DNA from: Actinomycetota bacterium
GTDB taxonomy: Bacteria; Actinomycetota; Acidimicrobiia; IMCC26256; PALSA-610
Length of the DNA stretch: 5,396 bases
Direction: 5' to 3'
Assembly: GCA_030839105.1 (NCBI GenBank)
Contig: JAUZEI010000449.1
Coordinates: forward strand, 1-5,396
The translations under genes were made by a program, and so were the position numbers. Positions 1 to 5,396 of the stretch are shown piece after piece; the first letter of the stretch is position 1; each line of letters begins with the position of its first letter. The notes beneath the pieces are model-generated. The model ran no database searches, was not told where the DNA came from, and saw nothing but the letters and a program-made list of their open reading frames with translations.

Positions 1-1
1 C

Positions 2-1069
2 GACATCCAGTTCGTCTCCGGCGCCGACACGATGCGCAACGGTTACCCGGGGTACGTGGCGGGCGCGACGTTCGCGCAGGCGTTGGGATGGAACGGCGCC
101 CAGGTCTCGTCGTCGTACGCCGCGTGCGCGTCGGGTGTGACCGCGCTGGCGACGGCCCGGGCGCAGATCCTGGCCGGATTCTGCGACGTCGCGCTGGTCA
201 TCGGTGCCGACACCACACCGAAGGGGTTTCTCGCCCCGAACAAAGGTGAGCGGGGCGACGATCCCGACTGGTTGCGATTCCGGTTGTTGGGTGCGACGAA
301 TCCGACCTTCTTCGGCTTGTACGCGCGTCGCCGGATGGAGCTGTTCGGCGCCACGCGCGACGACTTCGCGCGCGTCAAGGTGAAGAACGCCAGGCACGGT
401 CTCGGCAACCAGTACGCGCGCTACAAGAAGGAAGTGTCGATCGACGACGTGCTGAACGCGCCGATCGTTTCGGATCCTCTCGGCCTCCTCGACATCTGCG
501 CGACGAGCGACGGTGGGGCCGCACTCGTGGTGTCGTCCTTGGACTACGCGCGGCGACGTGGCGTGAGCAATCCCGTACGCGTGCGAGGCATCTCGACCGT
601 CACACCGAGCTACCCGCAGACGACGATCGAGCTGCCCAATTTCGCGACCGACAGCGCCGCGGGCACCGGTGCGCCACCCGAGCACGGTTTCAAGGAGTCG
701 ATCGCGGTGCGGGCCTACGACGAGGCCGGACTCGGCCCGGACGATCTCGACTGTGCCGAGGTGTACGACCTCTCCACCGCGATGGAGCTCGACTGGTACG
801 AGCAGATCGGCCTCTGCAAACCGGGTGAAGCCGAGAAGCTGCTGCGCGACGGTTCGACGACGTTGGGCGGACGCATCCCGGTGAACGCGAGCGGCGGCCT
901 CGCGTGCTTCGGTGAAGCCGTGCCCGCGCAAGCGATCGCGCAGGTGTGCGAGCTCACGTGGCAGGTGCAGGACCGCGCCCACGGGCATCAGGTCGATGGT
1001 GCCAACGTGGGGTTGTCGATCAACCAGGGCCTCTTCGGTCACGGCTCGGCGGTCATCGTAAGCACCTGA
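2..1069 (+). CDS. Thiolase-superfamily lipid-transfer protein (Ltp type), 5' partial
   Basis: The reading frame is open from the first bases of the window, and the Met codon at 32 lies inside the thiolase fold, so the true start is upstream. About 355 residues are present; roughly 35-50 appear to be missing compared with usual family length. The nucleophile region reads SSSYAACASG, with the expected Cys at 125-127. The C-terminal half holds the family landmarks in order: a YDLST block (764 onward) where SCP-x thiolases have HDCF, NASGGLACFGEA (884-919) where they have a GG...GHP motif, and a final NQGLFGHGSAVIV segment. This resembles, from memory, actinobacterial Ltp3/Ltp4-like proteins of sterol catabolic clusters. 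Family members act on acyl-CoA thioesters by thiolysis, or in the Ltp2 branch by retro-aldol cleavage, often with a DUF35 partner. Because both usual catalytic His positions are changed (Tyr, Glu), classical thiolysis is uncertain. It is probably co-transcribed with the PhyH gene 24 bases downstream. Confidence 0.9.
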   Translation, partial: DIQFVSGADTMRNGYPGYVAGATFAQALGWNGAQVSSSYAACASGVTALATARAQILAGFCDVALVIGADTTPKGFLAPNKGERGDDPDWLRFRLLGATNPTFFGLYARRRMELFGATRDDFARVKVKNARHGLGNQYARYKKEVSIDDVLNAPIVSDPLGLLDICATSDGGAALVVSSLDYARRRGVSNPVRVRGISTVTPSYPQTTIELPNFATDSAAGTGAPPEHGFKESIAVRAYDEAGLGPDDLDCAEVYDLSTAMELDWYEQIGLCKPGEAEKLLRDGSTTLGGRIPVNASGGLACFGEAVPAQAIAQVCELTWQVQDRAHGHQVDGANVGLSINQGLFGHGSAVIVST

Positions 1070-1082
1070 CACCGACACCTCC

Positions 1083-1089
1083 GAGGAGG
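1083..1089 (+). promoter_or_regulatory. Shine-Dalgarno sequence of the PhyH-family gene
   Basis: GAGGAGG sits four bases before the ATG at 1094, inside the 24-base gap after the thiolase stop. It is a near-perfect anti-16S match and fixes the start of the dioxygenase. No room exists for a separate promoter in the gap, which supports co-transcription with the upstream gene. Confidence 0.8.
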
Positions 1090-1093
1090 CGCC

Positions 1094-1993
1094 ATGGCAT
1101 TCAAGACCGAGTTCGTCCCCGGCGACAACGACCTGCGCGATCTCACCTTTCGACCCGCGGACCCGACGCGCGCCCGTACGCTGTCGCACGAACAGGTCGA
1201 GATGTTCAACCGCGACGGTTTCGTCTCGCCGTTGCCGGCGTTGTCCGCGGACGAGATCTCCGACCTCAAGCTCTATGTCGACGACCTGATCGACAAGGTC
1301 GTGTTCGCGCCCGACCGCCGGAACTCGTACTCGGTCACGAGCTATCACCTCGTCTGCGAGCGCCTCTACGACCTCATATTGACGCCGTTGTTTCTCGACT
1401 ACGCCGAGGATCTCATCGGTCCCGACATCGTCTGTTGGGGGATGCATCTGTTCGCCAAGATGCCGGGCGACGGCATGGAGGTGCCGCTCCACCAGGACGC
1501 GAGGTACTGGCCGCTCACGCCGGCGAAGTCGGTGACGGTGTGGCTGGCAATCGACGATGCCGACGAAGAGAACGCGGCGATGGAGTTCGCGCCCGGCAGT
1601 CACGCGGGTGGTGCGCTTCCCCACGAGGAGAAGGCGCTGGACGGCTCCCGGGTGTTGAAGCATGCCGTCATCGATCCCGAAAGTTACGGCCCGCGCTACG
1701 TCAACACGCTGAAGGCCGGCCAGGTCTCCCTCCACTCCGACCTCTTGCTGCACGGCTCGCGCGCCAACCTGTCGACGCGGCGGCGCTCCGGTCTGACGAT
1801 CCGCTACACCGCGGCCGAGGTCGCGCCGCTGGACGGTGAGGAGTGGTACATCTCGCCATCGATGCACTGCCGCGGGACGATCCTCGATCGTTGGCCGAAC
1901 TGCGCGCGTCCGGTCGGCGAGCACCCGGAATTCATGGCCGGCATCACCGGCGACTTCGACGGGAATCCGCCCGACACCGGCGACGCCGGCTGA
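1094..1993 (+). CDS. Phytanoyl-CoA dioxygenase (PhyH) family Fe(II)/2-oxoglutarate oxygenase
   Basis: This 299-residue cytosolic protein has the PhyH-family layout. After an N-terminal helix region with the typical 'NRDGFV' start of the fold (about 39-44), the iron-binding H-x-D is H133-Q-D135. Next comes the core strand WLAIDDADEENAAMEFAPGSH (149-170, typical of the family). The distal histidine is H220 in LLLHGS, and R231, eleven residues later, is placed to bind 2-oxoglutarate. All expected metal and co-substrate ligands are present, so an active hydroxylase is likely. The family hydroxylates substrates such as phytanoyl-CoA, ectoine and various natural products; the substrate cannot be read from sequence. 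The adjacent acyl-CoA-acting thiolase homologue favours an acyl-CoA or lipid substrate, by inference. The start is supported by GAGGAGG four bases upstream. The C-terminal tail is Asp/Gly/Pro rich. Its stop lies 10 bases from the stop of the convergent P450-GrpB gene. Confidence 0.92.
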   Translation: MAFKTEFVPGDNDLRDLTFRPADPTRARTLSHEQVEMFNRDGFVSPLPALSADEISDLKLYVDDLIDKVVFAPDRRNSYSVTSYHLVCERLYDLILTPLFLDYAEDLIGPDIVCWGMHLFAKMPGDGMEVPLHQDARYWPLTPAKSVTVWLAIDDADEENAAMEFAPGSHAGGALPHEEKALDGSRVLKHAVIDPESYGPRYVNTLKAGQVSLHSDLLLHGSRANLSTRRRSGLTIRYTAAEVAPLDGEEWYISPSMHCRGTILDRWPNCARPVGEHPEFMAGITGDFDGNPPDTGDAG

Positions 1994-2003
1994 AGCTCCA
2001 ACC

Positions 2004-3767
2004 TCAGGCAGGCTTCCGGATCCCGAGAGCGCGGGCGATGACGGCTTCCACGACGGCTGTCTTGGCGTCGGCGTAGTGCTGCATGCTCGGCCAATCGCGC
2101 TGCGCCAGGGTCCGCTTCGCCTCCGCGTACATGGTCCGGTCGGCGTCGTCGGCGCGCAACCGGTCGCGGAACGCGAGGTACCTGGTGATCTCGTCCGACC
2201 CGAGCGTGAAGACGTGGACGTGCACGTCGTGCGCCGGTGTGCGGAGCATCCGATGCTCGTGGAACTCGGGCTCGCGGACGCGGAGCTCGTACCCCGCGTC
2301 GACGAGGGCACCGAGGTAGGAGGTCTCGTCGGCGGAATCGACGACGGTGACGCAGACGTCGATGATGGGCTTGGCCGCGAGGCCGGGAACCGACGTCGAT
2401 CCGATGTGGTCGACGGCCAGCGCCCGCGGCCCGAGTGCCGCCACGATGCGCGCCCGTTCCGCCTCGAAGCGGATCGGCCAGTCGGTGTCGTAGTCGACGA
2501 TGACGATGTCGACCGATTCCGCGCCACCGATGAACACGTCGGTTGCGGGCACGCGTCGATAGGACACGGCGCACGGCTCCGCGCTGCGCGCAACTCCACC
2601 GATCTGCCCGGGCAGGGGCACTACCTCGGTGAACGCGGGCGTCATGGCGAACGTCTCCCGGAGACGCCCGACGGTGCGGACGATCGCCGACACCGAGAAT
2701 CGCTGCGCCGGACAACGGTGCGCACCGTGCCCGAAGGTCGTCACGGTGACGTCGTGATGGAGCGCGCGGTTGCGCCACCGCTCGGGCTCGTAGCCCGAGC
2801 CGACACGCTCCGAGTTCGTTAGCGGCAGCATCGTCGCGAGCTGGACACCCCGCTCGATCCGGTATTCGTGCTCGCCGTCGGAGAACGAGATCGGGCGAAG
2901 CACCTCGCGCAACATGATCGACCGCTGACCGAGTCGGGCCGCCTCGAACGCGCATTGCTCGAGCGAAGCCGGCGACGGATGGAGGAGCACCTGCGCGAGC
3001 GTCCACGCGAGCGCGGCGAACAGATTCGTCATCGTCGCGATGTGCAACAGCACCACGTCGCCCGCGACACCTGCACGGGGATCCTCTACGTCGTCCCAAC
3101 GGTGCGCGATGTCGTCGAGAAAGCTCGGTGCGCGGTCGGTGCGTTCGAGCAACCGGCCTACGACGAGCTCCACCCGCGCCAGCGCGGCGCGTTCGTCGAC
3201 CTTCGTCGCCCCCTTCGATCGAGACGGATGCACGAAGGCTTCCGCTCCGTCGAGTATCTCGAACTCGGGAACCAGCTCGTCGATCGGCGCTTCGCGGCCC
3301 AGCCAACACGCGATCCCGAGGCGATGGCCGACTCGACGCGACAGTTCGAACACGTCGAACGAGCCCGCGTCGCCCAACTCCGTGATCTGCGCGTCGATCG
3401 CCCAATCCAGGTTGTCGAGATAGCCCTGAACCTCCTCTGCCCCGAACAGGTCGTGCGCGAACGTACGGCGCTCGGCGAACAACTCGTCGGGCATCTTGCG
3501 CACGAGCATGCGGTAGTCGGCGAGTCCCTTGCTCGCGTCGCGCTCCGCGACGGCGTAGAACGAACGCAGCCCGGCTTCACCGAACGTGAACAGATACGTC
3601 ACTCCCCCGGATTCGACGACGAACGTGTCGCCGAGACGCGCCCGCGCGTCGGTCAGGGCCACGACCGGATCGTCCCCATCGATCGAATCCCAGGGCAACT
3701 CGAAACCGGCGAGGGGCGGCATCGGATCGATGGGCGGCATCCAGCCAGTTTGACGGCTCGGCGCCAC
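2004..3767 (-). CDS. Cytochrome P450-GrpB (UPF0157) fusion protein
   Basis: One 587-residue frame encodes two complete domains. Residues 1 to about 406 are a cytochrome P450: I helix around 240-262 with A244-T-M-T-N248, helix-K E275-A-A-R278, a PERW block (328-331), and the haem loop F345-G-H-G-A-H-R-C352-P-A with axial Cys352. It ends in VSYRR, a usual P450 terminus. Residues about 418-585 are GrpB: the opening VDYDTDWPIRFEAE, the signature HIGSTSVPGLAAKPIID (454-470), HEHR (503-506), HVHV (516-519) and FRDRLR (533-538). GrpB has a Pol-beta-type nucleotidyltransferase fold and no settled activity; it is known fused to dephospho-CoA kinase in mycobacteria. The P450 would use external electron donors, since no ferredoxin or reductase is seen here. 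No N-terminal membrane helix is visible, so it is probably soluble. The start is uncertain: GTG at 3767 gives the longest form, ATG at 3740 or 3722 would also keep the whole fold, and none has a clear ribosome binding site. Confidence 0.88.
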   Translation of the reverse strand: MAPSRQTGWMPPIDPMPPLAGFELPWDSIDGDDPVVALTDARARLGDTFVVESGGVTYLFTFGEAGLRSFYAVAERDASKGLADYRMLVRKMPDELFAERRTFAHDLFGAEEVQGYLDNLDWAIDAQITELGDAGSFDVFELSRRVGHRLGIACWLGREAPIDELVPEFEILDGAEAFVHPSRSKGATKVDERAALARVELVVGRLLERTDRAPSFLDDIAHRWDDVEDPRAGVAGDVVLLHIATMTNLFAALAWTLAQVLLHPSPASLEQCAFEAARLGQRSIMLREVLRPISFSDGEHEYRIERGVQLATMLPLTNSERVGSGYEPERWRNRALHHDVTVTTFGHGAHRCPAQRFSVSAIVRTVGRLRETFAMTPAFTEVVPLPGQIGGVARSAEPCAVSYRRVPATDVFIGGAESVDIVIVDYDTDWPIRFEAERARIVAALGPRALAVDHIGSTSVPGLAAKPIIDVCVTVVDSADETSYLGALVDAGYELRVREPEFHEHRMLRTPAHDVHVHVFTLGSDEITRYLAFRDRLRADDADRTMYAEAKRTLAQRDWPSMQHYADAKTAVVEAVIARALGIRKPA

Positions 3768-3804
3768 GGCGTGCCGGAGCGCAGTTCGTGATCGGCGTAC
3801 CGCC

Positions 3805-3842
3805 GTTGCTCGGGCACTTCGGACGGGCCGGGGCCGAGCAAC
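3805..3842. repeat. Perfect 9-bp inverted repeat upstream of the P450-GrpB gene
   Basis: GTTGCTCGG (3805-3813) is exactly complementary to CCGAGCAAC (3834-3842), separated by a 20-base GC-rich spacer. It lies in the 135-base gap between the metallophosphoesterase stop (3903) and the P450-GrpB start (3767), beginning 38 bases before that GTG. No T-run follows the stem on the - strand, so it is not a textbook intrinsic terminator. It could be a U-less terminator or attenuator between the two genes, or an operator for a dimeric repressor. No convincing -35/-10 pair was found in this gap. Confidence 0.5.
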
Positions 3843-3902
3843 AAACGCGGGAACCGTATGGGCGCCGTCCAGTGCCCGGCTCGGTCATCCACCTCGACCG
3901 GC

Positions 3903-4697
3903 TCAGGTGTCGAAGTCCGGCGCCCCGGGTCGGTCGGCGGCGTAACGAGCGTGCTCACCGCGCTGGAACGACGCGATGTATGCGGCCTCGGGATGGTCGG
4001 ACCGTACGCAGCGCTCCACGACCGCGTCGTGGTCGTACGTCACCCGACGGTGGCCGACCCGATGGCCGTGCCGGTCGTACTCGATGACGACATACGTCGC
4101 CCCCAGGTCGGAGGTCATCGGGTTGCTCACGCTTCCGAGGTTGACAGCCTGCATCCCACCGACGCGCCGGCTCGTCGCCTGGTGCGTATGACCACCGCAG
4201 ACGATGTCGGCCTCGCTGCCGCGCAAAAGCCGTTCGAGCTCGTCGTCGGCGATCTCGGGTGTGATCCCGGGGCCGTCGTCGGATCCGGGTGAAGCATGCA
4301 CGCCCAGGAGTCGGGTGCCGTCGTCGAGGACGATGCGCTGCGCGTTCGGGAGCGCAGAGAGCATCTGCGACCAGTCGGGCTCGATGTGGGCGCGGGTCCA
4401 ACTGAACGACGCCTCGATCGCGTCGAATAAGCCTTGGAGTGCCGGATCACGCTCGACGTCGGCGCGATGGGGTGACGGCCGGGCGCCGGTCATGATGTAA
4501 CGATCGGTATTGCCTCGCACGAATCGCACGCCGGGCAGGTCCGCGAGCAGTTCGAGCGTGGCGACCGGCTCGGTGCCGATCGCGACGAGATCGCCGAGCA
4601 CCCACCAGGCGTCCACGCCTTGTTGCACGCCGTCGGCGATCACGGCCTCGAGCGCGATCCGGTTGCCGTGAACGTCGGACATGAGGCCTAGTCGCAT
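3903..4697 (-). CDS. Calcineurin-like metallophosphoesterase (YfcE/MJ0936 type)
   Basis: This 264-residue protein has the full metal-binding set of the calcineurin-like phosphoesterase superfamily. In order these are D8-V-H10-G-N near the N-terminus, G35-D36, G62-N63-T-D, H134 in GVHASPGS, and G169-H170-T-H172. The following NLGSVSNP segment is also characteristic. The family hydrolyses phosphomonoesters or phosphodiesters with two metal ions in the cytosol; the substrate here is unknown. The start at ATG 4697 is chosen because the fold begins at MRLGLMSDVHGN and a GGGGA motif lies six bases upstream. A longer open frame reaches 4916, but its extra 73 residues are Ser/Thr/Arg-rich and run inside the upstream DUF899 gene. 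The gene starts 13 bases after the DUF899 stop, so the two are almost certainly co-transcribed. The C-terminal stretch after about residue 225 is an extension without recognised motifs. Confidence 0.9.
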   Translation of the reverse strand: MRLGLMSDVHGNRIALEAVIADGVQQGVDAWWVLGDLVAIGTEPVATLELLADLPGVRFVRGNTDRYIMTGARPSPHRADVERDPALQGLFDAIEASFSWTRAHIEPDWSQMLSALPNAQRIVLDDGTRLLGVHASPGSDDGPGITPEIADDELERLLRGSEADIVCGGHTHQATSRRVGGMQAVNLGSVSNPMTSDLGATYVVIEYDRHGHRVGHRRVTYDHDAVVERCVRSDHPEAAYIASFQRGEHARYAADRPGAPDFDT

Positions 4698-4702
4698 GCG
4701 AG

Positions 4703-4707
4703 TCCCC
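4703..4707 (-). promoter_or_regulatory. Shine-Dalgarno sequence of the metallophosphoesterase gene
   Basis: On the - strand GGGGA lies six bases before the ATG at 4697, within the 13-base gap after the DUF899 stop. It is only moderately strong, but it decides in favour of this start over the longer frame that overlaps DUF899. Confidence 0.5.
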
Positions 4708-4710
4708 GCG

Positions 4711-5396
4711 CTACTCGGAGGTGCCGTCGTCGCGGCACGGATAGTCGAGTTGCTCGTCCCAGTCGACGCCACGCCCTTCCGGTATGAGATCGAACAGGTT
4801 CCAGAGCGGTTCGATGGTGCCGACGTGGCGAGGATCCTGATTCGGATCGGTCGGCGCGAACAGGAGCTCGGCTCCCCAGAAGTGACGGATCGTGTCGCCG
4901 TCGCGATGGAAGACATTGAGCATCGGCATCTGGGAGCCGTCTTCGTTCTCGCCGTGGTAGTCGCGGTTGTAGGTATTGCGCGCCGACGACAGGAAACGCA
5001 GCCGGCGCCAGCCCCGCTCCTCGACGAAGTCCGCGAGATGATCGGCGGGCGCCTTCGCCACGATCACGAGATTGGCGCGCGGAGCTACGTGCTCGGCGGC
5101 ACCTTCGAGCTGATCGATCAGCGAAGTGCACGACGGGCACGGACTGTCGGCCAGCGCCAACTGCGCAGTTCTGCATCCGGTCGGACCGGGACGATCGTCG
5201 CCGGCGTGGCGGGGGAACATCATGTTGTAGACGATGAGTGAATCCTTCCCGGAAGCGAACAACTCGGAGAGTCGGACCTCGATCGACGGACCGCGGCCCG
5301 CGCTCCGGAAGACATAGTCCCCCGGGACGACTCCGCCCGGCGGGAGTGCGCGACGCTCCCCGGCGACTGCTTCCAACGTCCGTCGCAGTTCGACTT
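4711..5396 (-). CDS. DUF899 family thioredoxin-like protein, 5' partial
   Basis: The frame stays open to the right edge of the window, and the family's N-terminal helix (ELRRTLEAVAGERRALPPGG) continues across the first possible start, TTG at 5376, so the true start lies beyond 5396. About 228 residues are visible. Family hallmarks, in order, are LPPGG...DYVF, the VRLSELF strand, PCPSCTSLID with a CxxC pair (Cys codons 5137-5139 and 5128-5130), VVAKAP-type strand, RGWRRLRFLSS, NTYNRDYHGE, MLNVFHRDG, and the near-terminal HFWGAELLFAP and PLWNLFDL blocks. DUF899 proteins have a thioredoxin/AhpC-like fold. Many keep this CxxC or a single Cys, which suggests a redox role, but no function is established. 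The stretch MFPRHAGDDRPGPTG before the CxxC is longer than in short family members. It is the first visible gene of the - strand operon, ending 13 bases before the metallophosphoesterase start. Confidence 0.9.
   Translation of the reverse strand, partial: VELRRTLEAVAGERRALPPGGVVPGDYVFRSAGRGPSIEVRLSELFASGKDSLIVYNMMFPRHAGDDRPGPTGCRTAQLALADSPCPSCTSLIDQLEGAAEHVAPRANLVIVAKAPADHLADFVEERGWRRLRFLSSARNTYNRDYHGENEDGSQMPMLNVFHRDGDTIRHFWGAELLFAPTDPNQDPRHVGTIEPLWNLFDLIPEGRGVDWDEQLDYPCRDDGTSE

Noticed and set aside
946..1839. A 297-codon open frame on the + strand
   Set aside because: It is out of frame with both the thiolase and PhyH genes, which carry clear motifs across the same bases. Its product is Arg/Pro-rich with no recognisable fold.
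1937..1990. Two GCCGGC palindromes and a repeated CACCGGCGAC near the end of PhyH, considered as a terminator
   Set aside because: They lie within the coding sequence, give only a weak long-loop stem, and have no T-run. Such repeats are common in GC-rich Gly/Asp codons.
1836..2822. A 328-codon + strand frame, and another at 2868-3791
   Set aside because: Both lie antisense to the P450-GrpB gene and have composition expected from reversed coding. Neither shows any family motif.
1804..3405. A 533-codon open frame on the - strand
   Set aside because: It overlaps the P450-GrpB gene in another frame and the antisense of PhyH. Its translation is Arg/Ala-rich without domain motifs, typical of shadow frames in high-GC DNA.
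3653..3958. A - strand frame containing 'RLLLGPGPSEVPE', which resembles the N-terminus of PLP-dependent serine-pyruvate type aminotransferases
   Set aside because: The resemblance stops after about a dozen residues, and the frame runs out-of-frame into the P450 gene. It is most likely chance, though a decayed gene remnant cannot be wholly excluded.
4698..4916. A 73-residue N-terminal extension of the metallophosphoesterase
   Set aside because: It lies inside the DUF899 coding region, is rich in Ser, Thr and Arg, and precedes the natural start of the fold. A ribosome-binding-like GGGGA supports the start at 4697.
1..5396. CRISPR arrays, tRNA or rRNA genes, insertion sequences and attachment sites
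   Set aside because: No regularly spaced repeats, RNA-gene signatures, transposase motifs or flanking terminal repeats were seen. Nearly all bases are assigned to protein genes.

Overview
This is a high-GC window with dense coding and strong GC at third codon positions. It carries five genes: two on the + strand on the left and three on the - strand on the right. The gene types are common in lipid-degrading Actinomycetota: an Ltp-type thiolase homologue, a PhyH dioxygenase, a cytochrome P450, and DUF899 and GrpB domains. That phylum is an inference from composition and content; nothing here fixes genus or class.

Left module (+ strand, 1-1993). A thiolase-superfamily 'lipid-transfer protein' (5' end outside the window) is followed after 24 bases by a complete phytanoyl-CoA dioxygenase (PhyH)-family Fe(II)/2-oxoglutarate oxygenase with a strong Shine-Dalgarno sequence. 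The pair looks like part of an operon for modifying and cleaving an acyl-CoA thioester, for example a branched, isoprenoid or sterol side chain.

Right module (- strand, 2004-5396). Transcription runs from the right edge leftward. First comes a DUF899 thioredoxin-like protein (5' end outside the window). Thirteen bases later comes a calcineurin-like metallophosphoesterase of the YfcE/MJ0936 type. After a 135-base gap comes a 587-residue protein that joins a complete cytochrome P450 to a complete GrpB (UPF0157) nucleotidyltransferase-fold domain in one reading frame. The gap contains a perfect 9-bp inverted repeat.

The two modules converge tail to tail with only 10 bases between stop codons, so their transcripts probably overlap. 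The least ordinary item is the P450-GrpB fusion. Its P450 half has an Asn-type I-helix motif (A-T-x-x-N), and the thiolase homologue lacks two usual catalytic histidines. Together with PhyH these could form a lipid- or sterol-modifying set, but the P450 sits in the opposite operon, so that link is only an inference from proximity.
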